Positions 1-11,595 of a stretch of 64,000 bases of DNA are shown piece after piece. Both the position numbers and the translations under genes were made by a program. The notes under the pieces were generated by a model. The model searched no databases. It worked only from the letters and a program-made list of their open reading frames with translations, and was not told the origin of the DNA. The DNA is taken from contig OX387200.1 in NCBI GenBank assembly GCA_947561715.1, positions 4,962,501-5,026,500 of the forward strand. Direction: 5' to 3'. Positions within the stretch are counted from its first letter, which is position 1, and every line of letters begins with the position of its first letter. Source of the DNA: Ascidia mentula. Lineage: Eukaryota > Chordata > Ascidiacea > Phlebobranchia > Ascidiidae.

Positions 1-1776
1 CACATAGGGATGTCACAAAAATAGGAACTTTTCTTAGAAATATGCCAAGCTTGCATTTAGCACATTTGGAGACAAGATCAGGGCGCCAGTCAAACATATG
101 TGCGACAACGATATTTTCTGAGGCGTTGAAAATAAGAATTTTAGAAATAAAGAAGATATTTAGAATTTTATAAATTTTAGAAATGATTAATGCTACACAT
201 AAATTGATTTTATGGACGCATTAAATGTTATTCAATTCGCCCACTGACAGTTAAAGACCAAAAACTTGTCGAAGTTATAAATATGGGCATATATACTGCG
301 AATGTAACAATGAGTTCTAGGATAGCTTGTGACTGTTTAAAGTCGTTGCACTTTGGGGTGATTTATTACACAACCCGCTAAATCGTAATAAATTTAATCG
401 TTTCGCCCAAACGACTGCAAACACGAGGGTGCCAAATTCTCTCTGGGAGAGGCAGCAAATTCAATGCGCAGAGTACACACAAACTCACAGGGGTATGGGT
501 TAGGTCAATGACGTGTACGTCCACAGCCTTTGTGTTGAAAATGCAAATATTTGTTGTACGCCGAGCTTTCTGGCATGAGAACTTATGGACTACCGTGCGT
601 ACGCAATAGGTTGTTTTTCAGAGGCAATTAAGTCCTTGCGTTCAACAGCTTGTAACCCATTATCGCCGTATGCCTTGTTTGGCGTTCCAGCGGCGGAGTT
701 GTGTTGACAAAGAGCGGGCATACGTGATCGCAAAAAAGAGCGATTGTTGCCATAAACCTTTGTTTTTCAGTTGTGACTGCTGCGCACACGATTATTCAAA
801 CGTGAGGAATGGCTGACGAAAGTTGTGCGCTTTGGAAAGAACAAACACAAATGCTTTGTTTGCTTTTCTCAATATATTTTATTTCCAGTTTTTGTGAATT
901 CGGTAATTTCAATCTAATTAAGAAACCTGTGTTGCTCGAAATCAATTTTCAAACAACTGAAAAAATCCAGTCTTCCCAACTTTGCTTTTCCCCGACATAC
1001 TTAATATTTATTTAAGAAATGACGAAACCTAGTTTGGAAAACCAGATCAATATCATCACTTCTATATTTAACTTATACGGGCAACTCGGTTCAAGTTCAG
1101 GTACAATTTAATTACAGCTGTTTTATATTTAATTTTAATCTCGAGCAATTTGGAATAGAAATACTAAAAAAAATTAAATTAAACTTAACACCGAATTAGA
1201 ATTACATGTACCCGGGTCTAGTTCAATTACATCTCAACTCGTTTTCATAAATCAAAATTTTGCCATGCATTCGTTTAATCGATCAATCAAAATTATCCAT
1301 GTTTTATCCAGGGTAATGAGCCACAATGATCAGTAAACTGCACTGTTCCAACCTATATCAGATTTCTACTACAATTATCCAGTTGTCCAAATCTGGTGAT
1401 AAGCCGGTCAACGCCTGGTTGAAACAAATGGCATTTATCGTTGTGAGTTTTGGCAAACGTCCAAATTCAATACATTTAAGACAGAAATATAGTCGGCCTC
1501 ATTTACCACTGCAGGTATGACATAGGAAGCTGTTTAGACTTTCGTATATTTGTAATATAGCGCGACCAACAAAACATATTGCTCAAAAGTGAATGAGGAA
1601 AATGTGCACATTCTCATGATCGCTCTTTGGCACTTGAACATCAACCAACCTTGGCAGTTTAAACTGTCCAAAATCTTTAGTCTGTTTCGGCGCCGACTCC
1701 CAACACTCAAGGTCAACCAATGACATCATTCAGCGCGCAGTTTATCAATGAACGACACTCCCTCCACCACAGGAGT
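1..1776. other. No gene recognised
   Basis: AT-rich DNA left of the zinc-finger gene. The short open frames here (for example 809-1015 and 1326-1520 on the plus strand) show no domain, no compositional bias and no convincing splice partners. The part next to 1,776 should include the 3' UTR of the zinc-finger gene. I saw no clear AATAAA on the minus strand close to the stop. Confidence 0.5.
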
Positions 1777-4700
1777 TCAAGAAACCTTGTTTCGCTTTGG
1801 TATTACGTAATTTCGACTCAAAGGCTTCGGCCCTTCGGTGACTTGGTCGATGGGTGGTGCTACGTTATGCTTTCGTGACGTCACCGAGTCTGAAGATGTG
1901 TTTCGTGGTGAGTGTGGAACTGCCTTGGGCGTTGTAACGTCGGTGGTGATGGTTTTTCGCGGCACTCCGAGGTCCGACTTGGGTGATAGAACCGTAGCAC
2001 CACCTGGCGGAGCGATTTTCTGCTTCTTCTCGACCGCTGGAGAGCGCGAGGCGGCAGAGCTCTGCGGAAAAAAAATGCGTGAAAACACAACGAAACCCCG
2101 CGGGACTCATCCAAAGATACGTCAAAAGTTGTTCAGATTTAGGAGTTCTTTAAATAAAAAAGCCAAAGCTAAGATGGATAATCATTTTCAGTAAACGTTT
2201 CGAACCTATACTTGGTTCATCATCAGTACTACTACAGCAGGTTTCAGAAAAACGTCGAGTTAATAAGGGACTGAAACGCAGAAGGGAAACAGCAGCAACA
2301 ACAAGCAACAAGCCTTCTCATACACGGTTAAAGCTCAAATATAATGTTGCTGTTGCTGCCAGGCTTATTATATTTTAATAGTTTGTTATTCAGGCGCATT
2401 GAAACGTAACTTAAAGGTCGGCGACTATAAAAAAAAACTGAAATTGTCTCCATTAAATTCGTATTCCCCCGTTTGGGTGAAAGGTGGAAATACGTCACAT
2501 ACTTTTCTCCGTCGTCTGGTTTTTGCCCCGCTACTCGGAACTTTCGGAGACGCCGAACTCCCAGTCCTCCAACTCTCCCCGTTTTCCGTTTTGATCTGAA
2601 AATGTGCGTACACGTGTCACTGGGTTTACACAGCGGAGTTTCCCATTTGGTTTGTGTCCGTGATTCGAGGCCAAGTTTTTAAACACTGTGGTTCCCATCA
2701 CCCGATACAATTTTCAAAGCCTTTGAACTTTATTGCTGAATATATTATTGTTCGGAAAACTTATAGCTCATCCATAGGTCGCTGTGGCCCCAAGTTAAAA
2801 ATCCTTGCATATACTTTCACATATATAGCTATTAACTCTGTAAAGCTTAGTATGTAAGCATCTGAGTGAGTCCAACTAACGTCGTGTACAGCTGGTCACT
2901 TTCAAGTACGCCTGGCTGCGATCCTATGGCAGACGGTGGTTCTACGTTGAGGTAATCAACTTTACATATAGGCACCTGACTCAAAAACCCTTGGGGTTTT
3001 ATCGGTAACCATGCCTTTATGTTTAACGTTAATGGCTTAGTAACTATGCAACATAAATGATTACATTCGGCATATTTTAAACACAACCGCAAACTCTAAA
3101 CACATGACTGAGGTACAGCTTTGTTTTTACGCCAGTTATTTACAGGAGCAAAAAACGACATATTTACAGATAGATAAAAAAGATTGAAGAGAAGCTTAAA
3201 TGAGTTTTACATAACACAGACTTTACATAACTTATCGTCTAAGGAACGCAACTCACGGATTTACTCATAATTCGGACAATAAAATCGTCTAACTCAGTGC
3301 TTTTCAACCTGTGGGACCATCCGCACTGGTGCGGATGTGAAAATTTGTTGTGCGGATGACAATCGCCTGATAAAAGGCTATTTAGTTTAAGAATTTTTCA
3401 TATTTGGTTACATACACTAGCTTCAAGAAGCAACGCTAATCCTTCCCCGGTAGGTTTTCAATCGTTTAAATTTCGAAACGTTCAAGAAAGGGCAATTTAT
3501 CATGAAGCCTGGCTGTTGGTATTAGTTATGTACATCTTGGGGTTGCAAACATTTCATGCGCGGTTTGGCCGCATTGTGCGGATAAAATTTTCGTGCCACA
3601 GAAAAATGCGGATAGAAATTAAAAAGGTTGAAAAGCACTGGTCTAACTTATATGTAAACTGCCGATAATCTTCAGCATTTGGGAATACAACGTGCGTGTG
3701 TGGAACAGACGAAGGTTAAATACCTTTTGTAAATGTTGTTTCGTCCGACAATGTTTGAGGGTGGAGTCCTCGTCGAAAAAGAAGTCGCAGCACACCTCAC
3801 AGTAATAACCTGCCACAGGGATTATGTGTGGCATGTCTGTAAATGCAAAAGCACGTGGTAAAAACGGCATGTCACGTGTCACCAGCGACCCGAAGCGTGG
3901 CCACGCATACAAAACGAAAATTATTGATCATTTTTTACATAAGGATCTTTTTAGTAGGACACTATGCTAACTCCTAAACTGTTTTTCTCTGTTCCTCAAA
4001 TTGTAAGCAAAATGATGTCAGTGATATAAATTCTGTAAGGAGACAGATGGCCACTGTTTCGACCTAGAAGGTCTCAGTGTTCTTCTTTTGCTTGGTCATA
4101 GTGTTTTCAACTTGTTTTCTCCGTAAGGTTGCACCTAGTTTGGTGACCAACGGATGACGGTGGTGGTACAGTCACCACAAAAGTGGAAGTCTTTGCGTAG
4201 CCTTTTGGCCGGCAAGATCGTCAACAAGAGTCCCACCAAACTACACTGCTAAGATCTTTTAGATCGAAACAGAGATCTACATGCAGCTCACAGACCAGCT
4301 TTTTCAGGCTGAAACAATGTTTGGGAAGTACGGTTCTAGTTTTTAGCATACTTGACACAAACCTTTTGCAGTAGGTGGATCGCTTTCTTGTTCATCTGCC
4401 GACATGGGTGGTTTCGCGGGCTTGTTTCTTGGTTGTTGATCAGAAGCACCTGCTTCGACTGTCACATTCTCTACAATTTACCAATTGTTTTAAATTACAA
4501 TTCCGTTTTGCAATACAATCAACAAGTAAAAATGGCTGATCCAGCTTGGCTGCGATGCCAGTGAACCTCATAATTCGGTGAAAACATTACTATTTGATGA
4601 AAACAACAACGAATTCATTACGTTATACACGGTAACCCACAATTTTCGTATTCAGTATGCGAGTCATTCTATTCAACTCTGCTTTAACTAAACGAAACAA

Positions 4701-7700
4701 TCGCAATTTCTTCAAAATAATTAACGTTCGAACCTTTTTCCGGAGTTTCCAGACCAATTGCAACAGAAGAATTTGAATCAGAAACCGTTGAAGACTCAGT
4801 TGGGGGCGTAACAGACTTCGGGGTCGGTGGTTCCCCTGAAACTGAAACGTAGATAGACGAGTTGCTGCAAGCAAGCGGTCTTACCACAAAAAAAAATATA
4901 TACCTGGTTGGGAATCGGGCAATGCGGTTTCTTCGGCGTTAGACACTGGTGTCAGGTCGCTGCTAAACATAATTTATTACGTAGGATGTGATGCATAGCG
5001 TTGTTTTAAAAAATATACCTGATTAACAAAATTTATTCGCATTTAAAGAAAGTTTTATTCCGTTCAAGTCAATGTCGATTACCACGGTTCCTTTTCAACA
5101 TACGAAATCAGCGCAGTTTAAAAATTTAATTAATGGTATTTTTAGGCCATTTGGGCGTCATTTTTGATTCAGAGTTAAAAAAAACGCCCCTCACCTGCTT
5201 TCGCCAGGCCTGATTTCCTTGACCTTGGCCTTGTGCTCCTTGGATTTAACGTGCTGTATGAGTTGACATGGTCGGTTGAACCACTGGTCGCATATATCAC
5301 AGTGTGGGCGGGCCAACTTTTTGTTTTTCTGCAATAATGAAACCGATGTGTTGTTTGTAGAACAGGAATTTGTCACAATGAATCAACGGAAAAGGTGATT
5401 CCACGCACCGTGATTCACAATATGTAGGTGGCTTTATAAATTTGTAGGTGCTAAGCGAGCAATCATTAAAATTGGCAACTTTGCTCTTTTTAATTTAATT
5501 TTCAATCATAACAGTTTATAATTCGCATAAGATGCAGAATGCAAAGACATACCTTGTGGTTTTCCTCGCGATAATGAGTGATCTTCTCACCTGTGACATC
5601 TTTGTTACAAACCACACAGTACCAGGATGCATCTGGATTACTGGATCTGATAACAATTGTAGGATTTTATATGTCAATATAACATGGAGTTGAAATATAA
5701 AAATACATTCATGTAACATAGACAAAATCTTAGAAAGATAACAAAGCTGCTCAAAAAGTGCCAGATGATATTCATGTGATGTAAGTTCAAACATTGTAAA
5801 TACATACACAATGAAAGCATTGGCAATATCTTATGTCTCGATTCACATAGGAATATATACCTGTTTTCTGGAGGTATTTCTGTATTTGGAGTATCATTTT
5901 TGATGGTTTTCTCTTCAAAGTGCTGAAAACACACAATTTTTTGATAAGTCATAGGGATTAGAAAGGGAATGTAAACTTACAGCTTACAGTTCAAGAATTG
6001 TTTACAATTGTTTTTGGTACGACAGTTTTCTAAATACAACCATATTGGTTCATTTTTTGTCAAGCATTGCAGGCAAAAAAACATAAACACACAAACTTAC
6101 ACCAATTAATATTTTTATGCTACAAAACATAAAACTATTTTAATACATATTATTATTGGATTATTCATGAATATCTATTGCATCCAAACCAACAAAAACA
6201 CAACAACTTACTGTAGTGATTAGTAAATGCCTGGAGTCTTCGCTGTTGTCTTTCTCGACATGTCGACCACCAGCTTTTGCTGGATTTTCATCCTCCGGTT
6301 TCTTGTCTTTTGTATTAACTTCTGGCACTTGAACTGGGGCAGCTTCATCCGCAGTCGATTCGTTCACCTCACTTACTTCCATGTCGACAACAGACGCATT
6401 GTCACTTTCCTGTGAGGTAGCTTCCGAACTGGGAATGTGGCTGCAGATATAATGGGAGTAATAAATTTTTATACTCTGGTTGTTCTGTACCTGTGCACCA
6501 CAACCACATGGTGGACACACATTCCCCCCAAACAGTACAATACACCAGCACTGACATAATCATTTTTGTTTTGTGTCAATAGTTTCATGTGACTTTCGAT
6601 AAAATTTGCCAACTGAAGTTGGTTTTTTGAAGCTGGAAACATTCATTACTTCTGGTTCTGTTAAGGCATATAAAAAACCATTACCTGACATTGACAGCAG
6701 TATCTGGTTTGGACTTGAGCGTTCGTCTGTGCAGCAAGTAGTGAGCCAGAAGAGAGAGATCCTTTATTTCACTGGTGCTTTCTGACTTCACAACTTCTTT
6801 CTTTAATATTGACACTTTTTCTTCGACTTTCACTTTCTTACCAACATCAACATTCTTTCTATCGTCAACATCCTTTTTTGTATCATCAACTTTCTTTTCA
6901 TCATCAACTTTCTTTTTATCGTCAACATTCTTTCCATCATCGCAAGTTTGCTTATCAGCAGAAACAACTTGAGTTTCACTGGAAGAATTCTGTTCACGGC
7001 GATGTTTCAGTTTTTCCTTGTGCATGAGGTATGCTGCTTCCATTTCAGTGGTTTCATGCAGTGATGAAGAAGGTGATTGATCAACTGGCTTGCCGAGACG
7101 CTTGAAAACATCCCTGGGGTTCGATTTTGGCTTCTCTGTGTCAAGTATATTGGCTGTGATCTTAAGATTTTTTCTGTTGTTGTTGCTGTTATCTGCTTTT
7201 ATTGAAGTAAAAATAGATCAAGATTTACTATTTTGTCACATGCATTATAAGCATGTATAAAACAAAAGTGCGTACATGGTTGTGCTGAAGGTGGTGGATA
7301 ACGCAACAATCCTCTTCCCTGCAAAAAAAATTATCGTTACAAGCTATGCAAAAAAGATGTCATAATAATCTTTATAGGAGTGTATTGCATGACACAAACA
7401 CTTCACAGCTAATTACAATAAAATACTTCCTCTACCTGCAGGTAACCGATTTGGTTTTCAGTGGAAAAGCTGTTTACTGTTAATTATACATTATAACTAC
7501 ATGTAAATATAATATGTAAATACATCACAAACAAACCTGAAATTGAGTGTTCCATTTGTACGGCCCGTTCTGTCGAGGTGGCCTCATGCGAGGGTTTCTT
7601 TTGTATGGTTGCCGAACACGGCCAGGTGCTGGGAATCCTTAATGCAAATATCAATACAATAATAAAGGAAGAACATATGCAAATATCAGTTTACATCAAG

Positions 7701-7728
7701 TTAACTTACTTCCAAAATACCCATCCAT
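1777..7728 (-). CDS. Nuclear protein with three U1/matrin-type C2H2 zinc fingers (14 exons)
   Basis: Exons on the minus strand: 7710-7728, 7537-7637, 7276-7318, 6685-7192, 6212-6440, 5861-5922, 5553-5646, 5195-5328, 4904-4962, 4734-4841, 4363-4458, 3724-3836, 2503-2595 and 1777-2061. All junctions are GT-AG, all phases agree, and the lengths sum to 1,944 nt (647 aa). The start is the ATG at 7728 (MDGYFG). The N-terminus is rich in Arg, Pro and Gly. Exon 4 is charged, with repeated VDDxKK motifs. Zinc fingers are WYCVVCNKDVTG... with two His (exon 7), HCDICDQWFNRPCQ... (exon 8) and YYCEVCCDFFFDEDS... (exon 12). The C-terminus is basic and Ser/Pro-rich, with an RRRRK run. Fingers of the Cx2C-x12-H type followed by a spaced His are typical of RNA- or chromatin-binding nuclear proteins such as matrin-3 and CIZ1. 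I cannot assign an ortholog. Confidence 0.8.
2188..2240 (-). repeat. Stem-loop CTGATGA...CGAAACG motif, possible retroelement 3' end
   Basis: Read on the minus strand, CTGATGA is followed by a GAACC/GGTTC stem with a 7-nt loop and then CGAAACG. This layout resembles the hammerhead-like hairpins found at the ends of some Penelope-like and other non-LTR retroelements. It lies in the intron between the last two exons of the zinc-finger gene. There is no ORF around it, so the family call is tentative. Confidence 0.35.
3295..3640. mobile_element. hAT-superfamily MITE with 8-bp target site duplication
   Basis: A 346-bp non-autonomous element bounded by perfect 16-bp terminal inverted repeats, CAGTGCTTTTCAACCT. 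It is flanked on both sides by the identical 8-mer gtctaact (3287-3294 and 3641-3648). An 8-bp duplication and CAG-type termini reading CTTTTCAACC are standard for hAT (Charlie/Tip100-like) elements. It has no coding capacity. It sits in the intron between exons 12 and 13 of the zinc-finger gene. The perfect TSD and TIRs suggest a fairly recent insertion. Confidence 0.9.
4045..4290. repeat. Inverted-repeat insertion with paired hairpin/CGAAACAG ends
   Basis: The minus strand at 4050-4085 reads GACCTTCTAGGTCGAAACAG. The plus strand at 4250-4275 reads GATCTTTTAGATCGAAACAG, so homologous motifs face outward at the two ends of a 240-bp block. Inner arms (CTAGTTTGGTG and CACCAAACTA) extend the symmetry. 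The block lies in the intron between exons 11 and 12 of the zinc-finger gene and looks like a small palindromic non-autonomous element. Confidence 0.5.
6776..6945 (-). repeat. Coding VDDxKK micro-repeat in zinc-finger gene exon 4
   Basis: About five tandem units of the type VDD(K/E/T/R)KK/N are followed by VDVGKK and KVEEK. They form a highly charged, probably helical or disordered segment. The DNA repeat on the plus strand is a run of imperfect 18-24 bp units rich in tcatcaactttc. Such repeats often vary in number between alleles. Confidence 0.75.
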
Positions 7729-8220
7729 TAAACTGGTGAATCAGTTTCCACAAAATCTTACCAAAATACAACTCCAAAAACTTGTTTATGCCACAGAGGA
7801 TATATATGCACTCTGTTAGAGAAAGCCGTGATAAAAAACTGGATATTATCTTGCAACTGATTTTAAGTCACTGTATCTTGCGTAATAATCTCTCTTGGCC
7901 AATTAAAGGGAACCATAATAAGCACGTCTCTAAAATGGTTTTCCGAATTTACGGACTACCTTTATTTACAGCAACCTGTTTTTTTTTTGTTTAATTTAGG
8001 TTGAAGTTTTTGCCACTATTAAGTTATTATGGGTAAACCATATATGCTCATTACTGAGTTGAGATGCGGAGGTTTTGTAAACCAAGTGGATTTTCGAACC
8101 AAAACCACTCAAGCACAACGAAGCTCTTTCGCCTTTGATGAACCTCCTGCACAATTTTCAGACTTGTTCTTCAATGGAGCCACTGTTGATCAAGTTAACC
8201 CGTTTTTTTTTCATATCCCC
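7729..8220. other. Intergenic region upstream of the zinc-finger gene
   Basis: This lies between the zinc-finger gene start codon and the left edge of the tandem array. It should hold that gene's 5' UTR and promoter. A plus-strand frame at 8029-8226 has no recognisable domain. No TATA box or other specific site could be supported. Confidence 0.4.
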
Positions 8221-8561
8221 CGATGAAATACTCCCCTTTAAACCTGCATTGCGTGATTCCAATTTACTATTTTATTTCCAGCTAAGTTTGTAAAACTTTG
8301 ATGTTGTACAAACATTTGAAATGTCATGAAAAGGTATACCTTTTTAAGACCATTGGGTTTACTGACATCGAAACTAAGGCATTGCAGTTGCAGCTGTAGC
8401 GGACAAAGACAAGGTTTGAACTGATTTGTTGTGCAATATTGCCTTTTCCTTTATTGTGTCCGGTTACAGCTATGTCACGTGATCCGCCATTAAATCATGT
8501 GCTTTTACGTTTCCAGTTCAGTTTCGAGTCAGTTTGCAAAATAGATCGGTCTATTACATGT

Positions 8562-8850
8562 TCAGTTCAATTTTATTTTATTGCAGTGACCAGATATTGC
8601 TATGATTGCTGGGCCACAACAAGTTATTCGACAGCTTGGGATCATTCCCACATACCTGATGTTTGTTTGGTAAAAACTTTTTGCCAGTGAATCCTGCAGA
8701 GTTAGAGTTGGGATCGACATTCGGGCAATTCTTGTGCAAGAGGGTTTTGGGCCTCCCACAGACTTATTCTCAAATCCAAAGAAGTATTGTTCAAACAATG
8801 CAGACAGCATCAAAAACACTTTATTTGTTGATGTTCGAATATGAGTAATA
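8562..8850. other. Block conserved between units A and C, function unknown
   Basis: This block downstream of copy A matches 46164-46450 downstream of copy C, with scattered substitutions and few indels. Unit B has lost it together with about 560 bp. Open frames exist on both strands (85 codons minus; up to 61 codons plus in unit C). On the minus strand an AACATCAG|GTATGT donor is visible. On the plus strand a strong acceptor-like tttattgcag precedes it. I recognise no protein family. It could be an untranslated exon, a 3' regulatory element or a captured gene fragment. Confidence 0.3.
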
Positions 8851-9121
8851 CAAGAAAATCAATTTGTACAGTGTGCAACCGGTGTATATTTTGTGCATAA
8901 AAAGATTCTTTGAACGATGTAAACAGAAAAATGGTACACAATTGGCAACGTGCAAATAAATATACAGCAATTCTGATTATTGCACAGGATATAGGGTACA
9001 TTGACAATGTTACATCAGCGAATCATACAAGTTGACCACAACAAGATAATTGATGCTGGAATGTAGTTGCAACACAAAATAATCGCTTTTGAGAAACTAA
9101 AGTTCATCACAAGAAAAAGCT

Positions 9122-11595
9122 TTACCTGAAGTTCATATACGCGTCAAACGACTGAATGTACTCAAGAACAACCTGGTAGCAGTAATCGAACAAGTTGACG
9201 TCTCCAACCATTCCAGTGCGACAATCGCGGAGGTCTTTCACTTCTCTCATCACATCCACTCTGTTCTCACTTCTCAGCCGTTCGAGAGAGTTGGCGACGG
9301 CGCAGAAAACTCCTGTGCGACTCGATCCGTCACTGCACACAAAAAGTTTGCTGGACATAATGTACACAAACAAGCAGCATAACGTAGCGTTGTTGTGTTG
9401 CAAGGCCTTATGATAGTAAAAATGTGTGCCAGTGCGAAGACCAATTTATGAATTTCAAAACTATGAATTTAGGTCTTTGTGAATCCCTTAGTTTTACAGC
9501 GAAACATGATGCTCGCGGGCCCTCGGGCCCTCTGGAATGGGACCTGGACGCCTATTACGTATATCTAACCAGCAATGAAGAAGGGCAATAAATTTCTTTT
9601 CCCGCGCCTCGACTGCATCTTTTTGGAAACTCCACACTTTTTGGATGACTTCAAGTAAGACGGTGGGATCGGGAGGTTGCAGGTCGGACGTCCAATCGTT
9701 CAAAACAATCTGTTTCACCCGGTGAGGTGTCTGACAACATACCAAGCCTTTTAGATTGGACGAGAAGTTTGAATATCTGGCCGAACCCGAAAAATCGCCA
9801 ACACGCAGCTATCGGAAGAATTATTTTAAACAGTTCGCTGAATTTAAATCACGTTTTTTTTATTCAAAACATATAAAAAAAACTAATCCTAACTTATGGA
9901 ATAAATTCCAGTTGACCAAAAATACCTGTGTTCCTCAACATTATTTTAACACATTGTTTTGTTATTTTTAAGGATTAATCTTGCTGGCACTTGTATATTA
10001 TTTCTCACTTTTACGATTTTAAAGAGTTTTTTCATAAAAGAAAAACACAACAGACATCTAGGAGATATGCGCCAACCAAACCAAGGGTAACCGAATGTTC
10101 AAAACGATCTGTGTTAAACATACCGTCGTTTTATCTCTCTTAACTTCCAGGTCCCTTTCATAGTAACCAGTGTGATTGTGAACCGCCCGCGTCATGACCA
10201 GAAATTCACGGAGGCAAACTGAATCGTTCAATCCCGCCCAGTAAGTGTCCTTGGAAGAAACCTTAAAGTTGGGAATTGGGTTATTAGGTCGATTAAACTA
10301 TCGGTCGATTCAAACCCTTTCTAACTAAACACAGCCACAAAACCTTTAAGGTTTGAATGTTTACAAGCAGTTACCTGATCGAGCATGACGATACATCGGA
10401 TGTGGTTGTCGAACACAGACCTCCAGAAAGTGTTATGGTTGCATTGCGGGGGATTTTGAGCCACCAAGTAGTAAAACCCGTTGTTGTAAGCCTGAAAAAA
10501 TACACAACACTGTTGTCAACCGTACTTACAGTCGTGTGTTTAAATGTACAGAACTTTGTGACTGCAACTACTTATCCGGATATCTGTGTCAATCGAAAAC
10601 CAATTATTGAAGTTCATCCACAAAAATCATACCACAATGATCACACCAGGTCACGTGACGATACAAGCGGTGCCATTGTTATCGATTCCCTTTTTCTTGT
10701 GTTTTTCTTACGTTTTTCCTGCGTTTTAAGTGTTTTATGCGCTTGATGCATTATCGACATAACCCTGAAGAAGTCCGCCGGATGGTGGACGAAACATTGG
10801 TTACAATAAACACCTTAGTTACACTAAGTGACAGAAGAACAATTCCTACACTAATGATAATGATCATGTTCTAACTCAAACGTGTGTCAAATACTTGCTC
10901 GACTGAACTAGTTGATCATCAATATTGTCCTGACAGTTTCGTTGTAAGTTTGTTGATCGAGAACAACATTTGTGAGTATCGCAAATCTTCGACAATCCAA
11001 CCGAAATCACCATTTTTCGACATAACGGGCCCGCAGTATATTGCCACTAGATTTGCTGCACCGACATCGCGCGCGCAAGAAATGGGCCAGGTTGCTAAGT
11101 CACTCACCCGCATACTTGAGGCATTCAAATAAGGGGGTTCCCCGTCGCTTGGAAGCGTTCCAACGTACGCGAGGTTGTGGTCGTCTTCAAAAACGAAGCG
11201 TTGTTATACGTTAGATGTTGGTGTTTCACATAAGTGGGTTTCGCCGAACCCGATAGGTAAAATATGAAGAGTTCCATAAGCACTATATATGGTTTTAAAC
11301 AAAAACTGCTGAAAATGTCTATTAACTGCCTTGTCAACCTGACGAACATTGCAGGGTATAGCGGACAAATAAATATGTGCAATACTGCGTAAGATCATTG
11401 GGCGTTTTAGTGAAGACAACAGTGATATAACCAAGCCAACAGACCAATCACCCACATGGTAGTATTGAAGGGACGGTGTTGAAGTTCGTATTAATTGGAT
11501 TTTGTCCGGCTATTGTTCCGTTCAACAAGGGCGGAATTAGTGAGATGACATCAAACTGCAGCTTGATTCTTGACACGTGATATGGTCGTTCGACC
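9122..11595 (-). CDS. Copy A: phosphatase domain D2 exons
   Basis: Six exons: 11456-11595, 11108-11184, 10375-10491, 10124-10261, 9570-9730 and 9122-9332. Family landmarks are SILPYDD (for NxLPYD), [10 protein letters not shown] (for DYINASF), [16 protein letters not shown] (for FWRM...VVML), [10 protein letters not shown] where a WPD loop belongs, and ALLHC joined across an intron to CDGSSRTG. The P-loop Cys and Arg are kept. The WPD aspartate is Ser, and the Q-loop (normally VQT) reads VGD. The product ends SFDAYMNFR-stop, close to the usual SFDHYAT end of D2 domains. The stop codon overlaps a possible donor (AG|GTAAAG), so a further exon cannot be excluded. Confidence 0.85.

Noticed and set aside
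809-1015. A 68-codon plus-strand frame
   Set aside because: No domain, AT-rich composition, and no support from splice signals or neighbours.
1838-2194. A 118-codon plus-strand frame
   Set aside because: It overlaps the terminal exon of the zinc-finger gene (1777-2061, minus), which has a strong TTTTTTTTCCGCAG acceptor and phase agreement. The plus frame is its shadow.
8439-8690. A plus-strand gene with acceptor tttattgcag near 8,587
   Set aside because: The frame differs between units A and C and closes early in A. No partner exon was found, so it is kept only as an unexplained conserved block.
9195-9413. Plus-strand frames repeated in all units opposite the D2 exon (also 24159-24377 and 46813-47031)
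   Set aside because: They are antisense shadows of the D2 P-loop exon. Their conservation comes from the minus-strand coding sequence.
10357-10746. A 129-codon plus-strand frame, repeated in units B and C
   Set aside because: The first part is antisense to the D2 exon FWRCMFDNH and the rest is intron with the retroelement-like end. No domain is visible.
11204-11455. Minus-strand 83-codon frame between D2 exons (also in B and C)
   Set aside because: It lies in the intron between 11184 and 11456. It has no PTP motif and the flanking exons join in phase without it.
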